64,000 bases of DNA from the NCBI GenBank assembly GCA_963931605.1, contig OZ007031.1, positions 620,001 through 684,000 on the forward strand, given 5' to 3'. Of this stretch, positions 17,091-25,822 are shown one piece after another. The notes beneath the pieces were generated by a model, which saw nothing but the letters and a program-made list of their open reading frames with translations, was not told the DNA's origin and ran no database searches. Numbering within the stretch: position 1 is the first letter of the stretch; every line of letters starts with the position of its first letter. Both the position numbers and the translations under genes were made by a program. The stretch comes from CALUOB01 sp944322305. Its GTDB lineage: Bacteria > Actinomycetota > Coriobacteriia > Coriobacteriales > Coriobacteriaceae.

Positions 17091-17942
17091 TTACTTACCC
17101 GATTTAATATTTTCTATATTGTTACCAGTGCTAAAGAATTCTAGTGTCCTATATTTTATTGATCTATAGAGCTTTCGGTAAATTAAGTAAGCACTGCAAT
17201 ATAGTCTGTCGATAATTCCATTATCGTAATACTTACGAATATCATTTTCTAATATTGTTTCCCTTTTTAGAGCATCAGAAAGAGTGTTTGTATATTTAGA
17301 ATAGGATTGTTTCAATGTGATTTCTGGCATGATTATGAATTGGATACCATGTTGGCGTGCAGAGCGACAAAATGCATGATCAACATAATCAAGAAAGAGA
17401 TTTTCATCATACTGGATTTTTAAAAATACGTCTCGCCTAAAGGCCATACCTGTATTAATTGCTGAGCATATTCGTGAGGGAACTTTGATTTTTCCAATTG
17501 CATGCACAATCATTGGCCCTATAACAAATAGAGGAGACAATGTTTTACTATTTACAGTAACATACGGCACGTATATTGTATCTGAATTGGAAGTCGAACA
17601 GATATACTGATCTACAACGGTGATATAATTGTACGGAATAATTGTATCATCGTCGAAAATACATACCACATCTTCTTTTGATCTACGAATAGCTTCATTA
17701 CAAGCTCTTGAATACCCACGATTACCACCCATGTCAATATAATGACATTGATCAATCTTTGTACAGATATATATATTGTGCTGTTTGATTTCCTCGCAAT
17801 CACTGTTATCACACAAGTATAGATGTACGTTATCAAGCGATAAGTTATGTAGGAATGTATATATAGGTACTGATTCTATTACTTTATTATATATTACAAC
17901 AATAAATGCAAATGTATTGTGAATAGTATATAAGTCTTTCAT
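17091..17942 (-). CDS. Glycosyltransferase family 2
   Basis: Protein of 283 residues with the GT2 nucleotide-binding pattern: FAFIVVIYNK at the N-terminus, DMGGNRGYSRACNEAIRR and the metal-binding CIFDDDTIIPYN near residue 100. A later NTGMAFRRDVF and DYVDHAFCRSARQHG resemble rhamnosyltransferase-type acceptor regions. Extremely AT-rich compared with the chromosome. The donor sugar is unknown. Confidence 0.84.
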   Translation of the reverse strand: MKDLYTIHNTFAFIVVIYNKVIESVPIYTFLHNLSLDNVHLYLCDNSDCEEIKQHNIYICTKIDQCHYIDMGGNRGYSRACNEAIRRSKEDVVCIFDDDTIIPYNYITVVDQYICSTSNSDTIYVPYVTVNSKTLSPLFVIGPMIVHAIGKIKVPSRICSAINTGMAFRRDVFLKIQYDENLFLDYVDHAFCRSARQHGIQFIIMPEITLKQSYSKYTNTLSDALKRETILENDIRKYYDNGIIDRLYCSAYLIYRKLYRSIKYRTLEFFSTGNNIENIKSGK

Positions 17943-17960
17943 CTAATTTTCACCATGAAT

Positions 17961-18764
17961 TTATCGTAGTTGAATTCCCCATTTGTTAAAAAACTCAATA
18001 TATGACTTAAGATGAATAAGAAACATTCTTGCACTCTTGCGAGAGCTACGCTCCCACTTGTGAATGATGGTTGCATCCGGGCAGTACAGGAGCTCTGAGA
18101 CTTCGTTCACTCTCCTGCAAAGGTCCGCGTCCTCGAGGTACATGAAGAAACGGTCATCGAAGCCGTCCAAATCCTTGAGTAGTTCTGTCCTACCGAAGAG
18201 AAAGCTTCCCTGACCGAAGGGCACACAGAAGGGCCGTGAATAGTCCTCGTCCGCCATGGTGTGCCAGCGATCCCGGCCCTTGAGCCGGTTGCCGAGAAGC
18301 ATGCGGTTGGCAGCATCGAGCACCGTGATGCCACGACGGTAGACGGGCTGGAGGTTACCATCTTCTCCCACCATCCTGGGAATGGCCATCCCCGCTTCCG
18401 GATGCTCGCCCATGAAACTCGCAAGCTCAGAGAGAGCGTCCTCAGTGAAGATGACATCCGGGTTAACAAAGGCGTGGAAGTCCGAAGCTGCACGCTCGAG
18501 GGCGAGGTTATTGGCTTTTCCGAAACCGAGGTTCCCGTAGGCATCCACATACTCAAAGCCGGCAGACTCAGCGAACTCCGACACAAAGCGGTCGCGTTGA
18601 TAGAGGAGAGAATCCCCTGTAGAGAGGTCGCTGTTGTCGACTGCGAACACCTTGATGGCCAACGCGGGATCGGTATGAGCATAGAGAGAGCGAAGCATCT
18701 CGGAGGGGGTCTCGTAATCTCGATAGAGAACTACTGAGACGGAGATTTTGGGTTTGGCGGCCAT
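17961..18764 (-). CDS. Glycosyltransferase family 2, rhamnosyltransferase-like
   Basis: Protein of 267 residues with SVSVVLYRDY, VDAYGNLGFGKANNLALE, FVNPDVIF, the central PFGQGSFLFGRTELL and FMYLEDADLCRR, a pattern shared with rhamnosyltransferases. Since the locus makes dTDP-rhamnose, rhamnosyl transfer is a reasonable inference. The ATG at 18764 overlaps the upstream stop by one base (TGATG), indicating coupled translation; a longer frame to 18815 is ignored for that reason. The last 25-30 codons (17961-18045) turn AT-rich, marking the other border of the transferred cassette. Confidence 0.88.
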   Translation of the reverse strand: MAAKPKISVSVVLYRDYETPSEMLRSLYAHTDPALAIKVFAVDNSDLSTGDSLLYQRDRFVSEFAESAGFEYVDAYGNLGFGKANNLALERAASDFHAFVNPDVIFTEDALSELASFMGEHPEAGMAIPRMVGEDGNLQPVYRRGITVLDAANRMLLGNRLKGRDRWHTMADEDYSRPFCVPFGQGSFLFGRTELLKDLDGFDDRFFMYLEDADLCRRVNEVSELLYCPDATIIHKWERSSRKSARMFLIHLKSYIEFFNKWGIQLR

Positions 18765-19693
18765 CAGCACGCACCATCCCCAGTAAAGACGACCCTGACC
18801 GTCTCCAAGACGCACTTGATATCAGTCAAAACGCCGCGCTCGCGTATGTACTGGAGGTCGAGGTCGACCATCTCGTCGAAGGTGGTGTCGGAGCGGCCCC
18901 TCGTCTGCCAGTAGCAGGTGAGGCCGGGCTTCACCGAGAGGCGGCGCATGGCCCGCGGGCCGTACTCGCGCACCTCCCTGGGCAGGGCGGGCCTCGGGCC
19001 CACCACGGAGAGCTGGCCGGCGAGCACGTTCAGGAACTGCGGGAACTCGTCTATGGAGTGCTTCCTTATGAACTTGCCTATCGTGGTCACCCTGGGGTCG
19101 TCGTGGATCTTGAAGAGGGGGCCGTCGGCCTCGTTTTTGGCCCTGAGCTCCTCGAGTCTCTCGTCGGCGTCGGCGTACATGCTCCGGAACTTGAGCATGG
19201 GGAAGGTCCTCACCTCCCCCCTCCTGGTGATCCTGCCCACCCGCTGCTGCACGTAGATGGGGCAGCCCGGGCTCTCCAGGCGGATGGCAAGGCAGAGCAG
19301 GGCCCCGGGGACGAGGCCCACCGCCACCACGCACGCGCTGAAGGCAATGTCGAAGAGGCGCTTGGCCGCGCGGTAGGCCCTGCGGTCCAGGAGCGGCATC
19401 GGCGCCGCGGCTATGACCCTCGGCCCCCGCTCGCTCCCGGGCTCCACGAAGGCGTAGTCCCCCGGCCTCGTGGTCACCCCCACGGCCGCCGCGGCGTCCA
19501 CCGCGCCTATGCCGGTGAGGTCCAGGGTGTCCGCGGGCGAGGGCTTGGCGCCGCTCGAACCGGACCCTGTAGACGAGGCGGAAACAATGGCGTTTTTATC
19601 GCCCACACTAGCGGACGCAACTACAGCTACGTCCTTCTCGCCCGCCGGCGCGGGGTCAAGTTGACCCCGCATCTTGTTATTGTTTTCTGACAA
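18764..19693 (-). CDS. Undecaprenyl-phosphate sugar-1-phosphate transferase (priming enzyme)
   Basis: Starts the repeat unit by moving a sugar-1-phosphate onto undecaprenyl phosphate. The 309-residue protein has a disordered, Ala/Ser-rich N-terminus (about 1-105), one hydrophobic segment (about 112-135) and the bacterial sugar transferase domain with QQRVGR, MLKFRSM, SIDEFPQ, LSVVGPRPALP and KPGLTCYWQ. This is a short type lacking the large WbaP-type membrane domain. It begins 17 bp before the end of the NusG-like gene, so the two are translationally linked. The sugar (galactose, glucose or N-acetyl form) cannot be told. Confidence 0.92.
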   Translation of the reverse strand: MSENNNKMRGQLDPAPAGEKDVAVVASASVGDKNAIVSASSTGSGSSGAKPSPADTLDLTGIGAVDAAAAVGVTTRPGDYAFVEPGSERGPRVIAAAPMPLLDRRAYRAAKRLFDIAFSACVVAVGLVPGALLCLAIRLESPGCPIYVQQRVGRITRRGEVRTFPMLKFRSMYADADERLEELRAKNEADGPLFKIHDDPRVTTIGKFIRKHSIDEFPQFLNVLAGQLSVVGPRPALPREVREYGPRAMRRLSVKPGLTCYWQTRGRSDTTFDEMVDLDLQYIRERGVLTDIKCVLETVRVVFTGDGAC

Positions 19694-20191
19694 TTTCTAA
19701 ACCGACCCTGATCGTTTTCATTCTTCCCATGAAGCGCATATCCAGGTAGGCAAGACGTTTGTGGCGGTCGATCTTGACGATCTGGCCTTCCAGACCCTGC
19801 AGAGGGCCGGACTGTATGACGACCTTATCGCCTTCGATCACGCCAACGGACATCTCTACCACACGATTACCTTGCGTGGTAAGGGAATCAAGCCATGCAA
19901 TCTCGTCTTTTCTCAAGGGAATGAAACCACCGTCGTTACCCAACAGCTTAGTGAACGAGGGGACACCGTAGAGCGCCTGGGAGACGCTTACGATGTCCCT
20001 GGTTGAAAGGTAAATATATCCGGGAGTCAGCCGCTCGGTCACGAACTGCCACTCCCCTTGCACGCGTTTTTGAACTTGAAGTACGGTATGAAGCATTCTT
20101 GAACCAACTGTGGGTCCACGATCTTATCGATCAGATGCTTTACCGCCTTCTCTTGCCCGGTAAGCACTTGAACCACATAGGTTTGCACCAT
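19677..20191 (-). pseudogene. NusG-like (LoaP/RfaH-type) antiterminator with a one-base frameshift
   Basis: Specialised NusG paralog that would let RNA polymerase read through the long polysaccharide operon. The N-terminal NGN part starts VQTYVVQVLTGQEKAV from the ATG at 20191 and runs to ECFIPYFKFK. The frame then breaks at a run of five T on the plus strand (20067-20071; A5 in the mRNA). The -1 frame continues KRVQGEWQFVTERLTPGYIYL and ends in a KOW domain with GDKVVIQSGPLQGLEG. Adding one A restores one 172-residue protein of normal NusG length. This may be a real mutation, a slippage-controlled switch or a sequencing error in the homopolymer. Confidence 0.85.
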
Positions 20192-20590
20192 AGGCGCCCG
20201 ACCCCCTCTCTGCGGCTGATGCTGCACAAGAGAAGGCGGCAACTTAGTGAGGTGAGAGCGATCTGTTACAGGCACATGAATATGCTGACGCAGGATTTTG
20301 CGCCAAACGTACCCGTCCCCAATGGCAAATGCTCATTTTGGTTAAGCTTCGCCTTTTCTCTTTTGCCCGCAGCAAAAAAGAAAAACGACGGCATATTCAT
20401 TCTCTTGAAGACGTTATGCAACGCGCACCCAGCGACGATTCCACTGCCTACAAGATATGTATGTGCGGCACCTAGGGCACCGCAGCATCAAACTGCGCGT
20501 CGCAACAGATCTGTCCCGACCCCAACAGTTCTCTGCGCTTGAACTGAACCGTTCGATTCAAGTCAAGCGCAAAAAACTGGAACCCTACTG
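20192..20590 (-). other. Gene-free leader region of the glycosyltransferase operon
   Basis: About 400 bp separate the NusG-like start from the terminator after cpsB. In-frame codons continue upstream of 20191 to 20275 but without similarity. I find no ops/JUMPstart element and no strong promoter pair; the region is less GC-rich than the flanks (for example 20330-20420), which would fit a promoter. Any RNA target of the NusG-like protein should be sought here. Confidence 0.5.
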
Positions 20591-20624
20591 AAGGGGCGCT
20601 CATCTTTTAATGATAGCACCCCTT
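20591..20624 (-). terminator. Terminator-like hairpin after cpsB
   Basis: On the minus strand AAGGGGTGCTATC and GATGAGCGCCCCTT pair with two interruptions around an A-rich loop, 60 bp past the cpsB stop. A tract of six T follows after about 15 bases. It separates the LCP-Wzz-kinase-phosphatase genes from the glycosyltransferase operon. Confidence 0.6.
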
Positions 20625-20683
20625 CCCTTACCCAAGCCATCCAAACAGAAAAGCTTGCGCATTCGTTACGACAACACCACCAT

Positions 20684-21340
20684 TCACGAAACGCGCATGT
20701 GCGCACCGCGGGTGCGGTACTTCTTCACAGCATCGGCCAGTAGCTGGTAATGCTCGGGGTAATGCGCATCGCTTGCGATGTAGCGGTACATATTCTCCTC
20801 GAACATTTTCTGGGCGGGCTTCTTCTCCTTGCCCAGGCGGCCGCCTTTGACAAAGTCAGCCGATGCTTGAAGCTTGCAGCCCATCTTCATGAGGCGCTTG
20901 GCAATGGAGATGTCCTCTTGAATGGCCTTATAGCGCTCCGGGTGCGCAATGATGACCTCGTACCCCATACCCTGGAGGTCAAAGATAGTGCGCTCGTACT
21001 CCTCGAAGTCGTACTTGGTGGCGCGGCTGGAAAGCTCCAACAGAAACTCGTTGGTGCCGTCAAAGTGCAGGTAGTCAACCCACTCCATGCCCAGCTCCAT
21101 GAGCTTGGCATGGTTGACCTCAAAGCCCATCTGCAAGGGGAACCCATCCGCATGGGCGCGGAGCAGCTCGAAGGCATCCCACATCTTGTCATAGTCAAAA
21201 TACGGGTCGCGGCAATGCGGCGTGCAGACAATGCTGGTAACGCCTGCGGCTTTAGCGGCCTCGAGCATTGCCAGGCTCTCGTTGAGATCGGCAGCGCCGT
21301 CGTCAACGCCCGGCAGGATATGGCAATGAATATCGCGCAT
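20684..21340 (-). CDS. cpsB: Polymerase/histidinol phosphatase-type protein-tyrosine phosphatase
   Basis: Manganese-dependent phosphatase that dephosphorylates the BY-kinase encoded next to it and so tunes polymer export. The 218-residue protein shows PHP metal-binding motifs DIHCHILPGVDDGA at the N-terminus, VCTPHCRDPYF, VIIAHPERY and SDAHYPEHY. The start at 21340 is chosen because GGAGGAGCTC lies directly upstream; seven extra codons to 21361 are possible. It follows the kinase gene by 69 bp. Confidence 0.92.
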   Translation of the reverse strand: MRDIHCHILPGVDDGAADLNESLAMLEAAKAAGVTSIVCTPHCRDPYFDYDKMWDAFELLRAHADGFPLQMGFEVNHAKLMELGMEWVDYLHFDGTNEFLLELSSRATKYDFEEYERTIFDLQGMGYEVIIAHPERYKAIQEDISIAKRLMKMGCKLQASADFVKGGRLGKEKKPAQKMFEENMYRYIASDAHYPEHYQLLADAVKKYRTRGAHMRVS

Positions 21341-21409
21341 GAGCTCCTCCTCTCCCCTCACGCCTAGCGCCGCGGCAACCCGGTGCCGGTTGCCGCGGCG
21401 CGCATATCG

Positions 21410-22108
21410 TTAGTTGTGATGATGCTTGTCCGCCTTAACGCGCTTGCCGTCCTTGGTGTAGTAGGCGTAGTAGTACTCGCTCGTCTCGGTCTCGCAGAAG
21501 TTCATGATCACGCCGATAACGTTGGCGTCGGCCTTCTTGAGCTGCTCGTAGGCCGCCTGAACCTCCTCGCGGCGCGTGAAGTTCTCGCGCACCACCAACG
21601 CCGTGGCGTCCACCAGGCTGGAGATAACCGCGGCGTCAACGAAAGTGCCTACCGGCGGCGTGTCGAAGATCACGTAGTCGAACTCCTGCTCGAGCAGCGC
21701 GATCAGACGACGGAAACGCTTGGAAGCCAAGATATCCGCCGGGTTGGGGATATGCGGCTCGGAGTCGAGGAAGAACATGCCCTTGGTGCTGGTGGTCATG
21801 ATGGCCTCGTCCAGCGTGGCCTGCTCGGAGAGCACCGCGTAGATGCCGTTGCGGGCGCGCACGTTGAGCACGTCGGCCAGGGTGCGGCGGCGCATGTCGC
21901 ACTCAACGAGCAGCACGCGCTTGCCGCTGGTGGCGATAGCCTGGGCAAGGTTGATGGCCACGGTAGACTTACCCTCGTTGGGCACCGAGCTCGTGAGCAC
22001 GAGCGAGCGGATGGGATCGTCCACGCTGGCAAAGCGGATGTTGGCCAAGAGCGTCTTGGCAGCGTTCTGAACAACGAGCGCGTCGGCTCCACGGGTCTTG
22101 CGTGCCAT
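21410..22108 (-). CDS. Bacterial tyrosine autokinase (CpsD/CapB type)
   Basis: Cytoplasmic BY-kinase of 232 residues that works with the Wzz-like membrane activator encoded upstream. Walker A is VPNEGKST, Walker A' is VLLVECDMRRR and Walker B is YVIFDTPPVG. The C-terminus holds the tyrosine cluster SEYYYAYYTKDGKRV, the autophosphorylation site, and a His-rich end. The ATG at 22108 overlaps the upstream stop by one base (TAATG). Split activator and kinase is the arrangement of Gram-positive systems. Confidence 0.94.
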   Translation of the reverse strand: MARKTRGADALVVQNAAKTLLANIRFASVDDPIRSLVLTSSVPNEGKSTVAINLAQAIATSGKRVLLVECDMRRRTLADVLNVRARNGIYAVLSEQATLDEAIMTTSTKGMFFLDSEPHIPNPADILASKRFRRLIALLEQEFDYVIFDTPPVGTFVDAAVISSLVDATALVVRENFTRREEVQAAYEQLKKADANVIGVIMNFCETETSEYYYAYYTKDGKRVKADKHHHN

Positions 22109-22770
22109 TATCGGCTCCCTCCCCTCATAGCCGGGATACGGCCGATGACCGGGATGCCCAGCATCTGCTCAACTTCCTCAGCGCCGCGCACACGGGTGTT
22201 GAGAACATCCATCAGCACCACGATGGCAACGGCCACAAAGAGGCCCGCCACCAGGGCAACCGCAACGTACAGCAGACGGTTGGGGCCGCTGGGGGCCTCA
22301 GGCGTGGGCGCCTGGTCGATCACGTTGACGCTCTGGATCTCCATGACCTCCTGAGCCACGCCAGACACGCTCTCAGCAAGGGCGTTGGCCACGTTGGCGG
22401 CACCCTCGGCATCCTTGCCGGTAACCGAAAGGGTGATCACGCGGGTGGTGGTCTCGCTCGTCACCGAGATGTCGTAGTCGTCCAGGTTCTCCAGACCCAG
22501 GGAGTCGGCAGCATCGTTCAGCACGCGGTCGGACTGGATAAGGGTGGCAACGTCGTTCGTGAGCATCTGCGAAGCGGAGAGCTCAGAGGAAAGCGCAGAG
22601 GTGGTGGACTCCGCGCTGGTGGCCAGCACGTACATGCTGGTGCTCGCGGTGTAGGTGTCGCGCATGCCGATGATGCTGAACAGCGCCATCACAACAGCGC
22701 AGATCACCGGAAGCGCAACCACCAGCGTGAGGTGCTTCTTCAGAAGCTGTAGTAATTCGAGCAGGGTCAT
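22108..22770 (-). CDS. Wzz-family chain-length determinant / kinase activator (CpsC-like)
   Basis: Membrane protein of 220 residues with two transmembrane segments, at about 18-38 and 172-195, and an external loop between them. The Pro-rich motif before the second segment (PTPEAPSGPNR) is typical of Wzz proteins. The short C-terminal tail, ending GRIPAMRGGSR, would contact and activate the tyrosine kinase. The start at 22770 has GAAAGG about 12 bases upstream, and the gene follows the LCP gene by 25 bp. Confidence 0.9.
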   Translation of the reverse strand: MTLLELLQLLKKHLTLVVALPVICAVVMALFSIIGMRDTYTASTSMYVLATSAESTTSALSSELSASQMLTNDVATLIQSDRVLNDAADSLGLENLDDYDISVTSETTTRVITLSVTGKDAEGAANVANALAESVSGVAQEVMEIQSVNVIDQAPTPEAPSGPNRLLYVAVALVAGLFVAVAIVVLMDVLNTRVRGAEEVEQMLGIPVIGRIPAMRGGSR

Positions 22771-22795
22771 GGGTTGGTTTACCTTTCAGGATGCG

Positions 22796-24112
22796 TTACT
22801 CAACAGTAGCTACGTCGTCGGTGGTAAGACCGGCGTTGGCTTCAAGCGACGCGTAGTCGCGGGGAGCGGGGGAATTGGTGGCAGCGCCCAGGCGCGTGTT
22901 GTTGAGCTGCGCCTCGGGGATGACGGCCGACGTGTCGTTGGGATCGAGACCCGCGTCCGCGCGCTGCATCATGGAGCGCCACTCGTTGAACTCCGTGCAC
23001 ACGTAGCTCACGCCACCGGTGCTGTAGGAGTAGCTGGGGCACGCCGCAGAGTAGATGGTCACGTTCTTGCCCAAGAACTTCTGGGCGAGCGAGACCAGGT
23101 CGGTGATGGAGTAGTCGGTGGTGACGCTGGAGGCCAGCTTGCCGATGAGGCTGGGAACCTCGGTGGCGGGGGCGGCGATCACCTGCTTGATGATGGCCTC
23201 AACGATCTGGCGCTGCGCCTGGGCGCGGCCGAAGTCGCCGCCGGACACGTTGTAGCGCTCGCGGGCGTAGGCCAAGGCCTGCTCGCCGTTGAGCAGCTGG
23301 TTGCCGGCCTCGAAGCTCATGCCGCCGTTGCCGGCGCTGAAGCTCTCGGGGATGTCGATCCAGATGCCGCCGAGCTGGTCTACCACGCTCTCAAGCTCCG
23401 AGAAGTGCACCTCGGCGTAGTGGGAGATGTCCACGCCGGCAAACTCGGAGACGCACTGCACGGCACCGGCAGCGCCGCCGAAGGCGTAGGCGGCGTTGAT
23501 CTTCTGGGTGGTGCCGTTGATCGTCACCATGGTGTCGCGCGGGATGGAGATGAGCTGGATCTGGGCGTTGGCCGGATCCACGCGCACGAGCATGGTCACG
23601 TCCGAACGGCTGGCAGTGTCGCCGGAGCGGGCGTCGGAGCCAAGGATGAGAACGTAGAAGGCCTGGTCGCTCGTGAGCTCAGACTGGGGCAGCAGGGCCT
23701 CGCGCAGAGCCTGCTCCTCCTCTTGGTTGTCAAAGCTCATGGACGCGCCGAGCGAATTGAGCCACACGGCCAGCGCCACGCCGCAGCAGGCGAAAAGCGC
23801 TACGATCACGCCGAGCACGATGCCGACACGCTTGAGCGCCTTGTGCTTCTTCTTTTTAACGCGGCGGTAGCCTTGGGATTCGTGCGGATGCGCCGCGCTC
23901 TCGAACTCCTCCATGCTGGAGTAGCCGCTCTGAGCGCTGGAAGCATGCGCGGTTGGCGCGGGGCGCCTGCCGCTTGAGGCGGAGGCGTTGGCACTTGTAC
24001 CGCGACGCGCCGGCATCGGCGACTGCGCATGGTTGGACGTAACCTGCGAGGCAGAGGCGAAATGGCCGCCGCGCGGGGCGCCGTGGTTTGTGTTGTTTTC
24101 GGTATCAGTCAT
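22796..24112 (-). CDS. LytR-CpsA-Psr family glycopolymer ligase
   Basis: Would attach the finished polysaccharide to peptidoglycan outside the membrane. The 438-residue protein has a polar, disordered cytoplasmic N-terminus (1-85), one membrane segment (about 90-115) and an LCP domain (about 150-330). The latter shows VLILGSDARSGDTASRSDVTML, ISIPRDTMV and RYNVSGGDFGRAQAQRQ, with the conserved Arg and Asp residues that bind the lipid pyrophosphate. The family's usual arrangement is kept. It is the first gene of the locus, behind a promoter candidate at 24187-24215. Confidence 0.93.
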   Translation of the reverse strand: MTDTENNTNHGAPRGGHFASASQVTSNHAQSPMPARRGTSANASASSGRRPAPTAHASSAQSGYSSMEEFESAAHPHESQGYRRVKKKKHKALKRVGIVLGVIVALFACCGVALAVWLNSLGASMSFDNQEEEQALREALLPQSELTSDQAFYVLILGSDARSGDTASRSDVTMLVRVDPANAQIQLISIPRDTMVTINGTTQKINAAYAFGGAAGAVQCVSEFAGVDISHYAEVHFSELESVVDQLGGIWIDIPESFSAGNGGMSFEAGNQLLNGEQALAYARERYNVSGGDFGRAQAQRQIVEAIIKQVIAAPATEVPSLIGKLASSVTTDYSITDLVSLAQKFLGKNVTIYSAACPSYSYSTGGVSYVCTEFNEWRSMMQRADAGLDPNDTSAVIPEAQLNNTRLGAATNSPAPRDYASLEANAGLTTDDVATVE

Positions 24113-24186
24113 ATAGAATGCGCCTCGACGGGTATCTACACCCTACTGGCTTTTCCCTTCTCGAACCCGACCCGTATATAGCTCCA

Positions 24187-24215
24187 AGCTTAGCGTATGG
24201 ATCCCTAACGTTCAA
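24187..24215 (-). promoter_or_regulatory. Promoter candidate for the polysaccharide locus
   Basis: On the minus strand TTGAAC (24215-24210) and TAAGCT (24192-24187) are separated by 17 bp, 75 bp before the LCP start codon. A 33-bp palindrome lies about 43 bp further upstream. The -10 is imperfect, so confidence is moderate. Confidence 0.5.
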
Positions 24216-24257
24216 CGACACGTTAAAGGTTACGCTTGATCGCCACATGTTTACCCG

Positions 24258-24290
24258 TGCGCCAAATTAGGCTCGGCCTAATTTGGCACA
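24258..24290. repeat. 33-bp palindrome upstream of the LCP gene
   Basis: GCCAAATTAGGC and GCCTAATTTGGC form a perfect 12-bp stem around TCG, with one mismatch further out. It shares its length and most of its bases with 7574-7606 near the other end of the locus. It may be a protein-binding site above the promoter or a small repeat unit. Confidence 0.75.
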
Positions 24291-24330
24291 TTTCGTAATA
24301 CCGAAGGCCGTAGCTGCGCGCACATGAGAT

Positions 24331-24358
24331 GGGCGGCACGCCGTGAAGCGCGCCGCCC
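24331..24358 (-). terminator. GC-rich hairpin after ackA
   Basis: Stem GGGCGGC...GCC with GCGCGCCGCCC lies 20 bp after the ackA stop. There is no T-run, so its action as a terminator is uncertain. Confidence 0.45.
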
Positions 24359-24377
24359 GTTGCGAGTGAGGGATGCC

Positions 24378-25547
24378 TTACGCCTCGATGAGGCGCTTCA
24401 CGTCGAGCGCGATCATGAGTTCCTCGTTGGTGGGGACCACGAGAACCTTGATGGCGGAGTCCGGCGTGGAGATGACGCGCGGATCGTCGGAGCGGACCTT
24501 GTTGAGCTCCGGGTCGATCTTGACGCCCATCCAGGCCAGGCGGTCGGCCACGCCCTGGCGGTAGGTGTCGGAGTTCTCGCCGATGCCGGCGGTGAAGGCC
24601 ATGGTGTCCACGCCCTCCATGCTGGCGGCCATCTCGGCGAAGAGCTGCGCGGTGCGGTAGAAGAACATCTCCATGGCCATGGCGCAGTTCTCGTCGCCGG
24701 CGTTGGCGGCCTCCTCGATGTCGCGCGTGTCGGAGCTGCGGCCGGAGAGCGCCAGCATGCCGGACTTCTTGTTCATCATGGTGTCGATCTCGTCGATCGA
24801 GTAGCCGCCCACGCGGTTGAGGTAGAACACCGTGGCCGGGTCGATGGTGCCGGTGCGGGTGCCCATGATGAGGCCGTCGAGCGGGGTGAGGCCCATGGTG
24901 GTGTCCATGCACTGGCCGTCCTCGATGGCGCACAGGCTAGCGCCGGAGCCCAGGTGGCAGCTCACGAGCTTGTGGGTCTTGTCGCCCATGAACTCGTGGA
25001 CGGTGCGCCAGATGAAGCGATGGCTGGTGCCGTGGGCGCCGTACTTGCGCACATGGTACTTGTCGACCACGTCACGCGGAAGGGCGTAGCGCCAAGCGTG
25101 CTCGGGCATGTTGTAGTGGAAAGCGGTGTCCGGCACGATGACGTTGGTGAGCTCGGGGAACATATCGCGGCAGATCTCGATGACGTCGGCCTCGGCGTAG
25201 TTGTGCAGCGGCGCCAGCGGGGCGACCTCGCGCACCTGGGCGAGGGTCTCGTCGGTCACGATGGCGGAATCCGGGAAGTACCAGCCGCCCTGCACCACGC
25301 GGTGGCCGATGCCCTCGATGGGCTGGTCGACCGTCTTGAGGATGTCGAAGACGTGCTTGATGGCGGTACGGTGGTCGGGAAGCGCAACCTCGAGCGTGGA
25401 CTTCTCGCCGTTCTCGGTGTGGCCGATGAAGGAACCCTCGATGCCGATGCGCTCGCAGTTGCCCTTGGCGAAGACCTCGCGGGTCTCGGTGTTGAGCAGC
25501 TGGTACTTAAGCGAGGAGCTGCCGGCGTTCACAACCAGTACGTTCAT
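24378..25547 (-). CDS. ackA: Acetate kinase
   Basis: Makes ATP from acetyl phosphate and ADP, the final energy step of mixed-acid fermentation. The 389-residue protein starts MNVLVVNAGSSSLKYQL, has HRVVQGGWYF, the phosphate-binding HLGSGASLCAI and the C-terminal TAGIGENSDTYR. The start at 25547 follows GGGAGAAAG. No phosphotransacetylase gene is adjacent, so pta must be elsewhere. The 275 bp up to the next gene contain no gene. Confidence 0.97.
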   Translation of the reverse strand: MNVLVVNAGSSSLKYQLLNTETREVFAKGNCERIGIEGSFIGHTENGEKSTLEVALPDHRTAIKHVFDILKTVDQPIEGIGHRVVQGGWYFPDSAIVTDETLAQVREVAPLAPLHNYAEADVIEICRDMFPELTNVIVPDTAFHYNMPEHAWRYALPRDVVDKYHVRKYGAHGTSHRFIWRTVHEFMGDKTHKLVSCHLGSGASLCAIEDGQCMDTTMGLTPLDGLIMGTRTGTIDPATVFYLNRVGGYSIDEIDTMMNKKSGMLALSGRSSDTRDIEEAANAGDENCAMAMEMFFYRTAQLFAEMAASMEGVDTMAFTAGIGENSDTYRQGVADRLAWMGVKIDPELNKVRSDDPRVISTPDSAIKVLVVPTNEELMIALDVKRLIEA

Positions 25548-25822
25548 CTTTCTCCCATTCTCGTGACTACGCGAATACGCGCCGCCGCGCCGTGCGGATG
25601 CGGCGCATGCCCTCTTGGACATATCGGTTGTATGATACGCCCATTGACGCGCTCTTTTCTAGGTTTCGGCGCAGCCTGCGCGCAAAATGCGGCTTTTGGC
25701 TCGGCACTGGCACCGCGCAGCGGCTTTGCAAACCACCCTCAAGCTGCGAGCAGCAGGCGACGGCCGCGCCGCGCGCCCGGCGCCTGTGTTGTGCAGCCTT
25801 CGCGCCCCAGCGCCAACAGGTC

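Noticed and set aside
20192..20590. ops/JUMPstart element for the NusG-like protein
   Set aside because: I searched for GGCGGTAG and its complement in the leader and did not find it; LoaP-type RNA targets are hairpins and could not be tested by eye.
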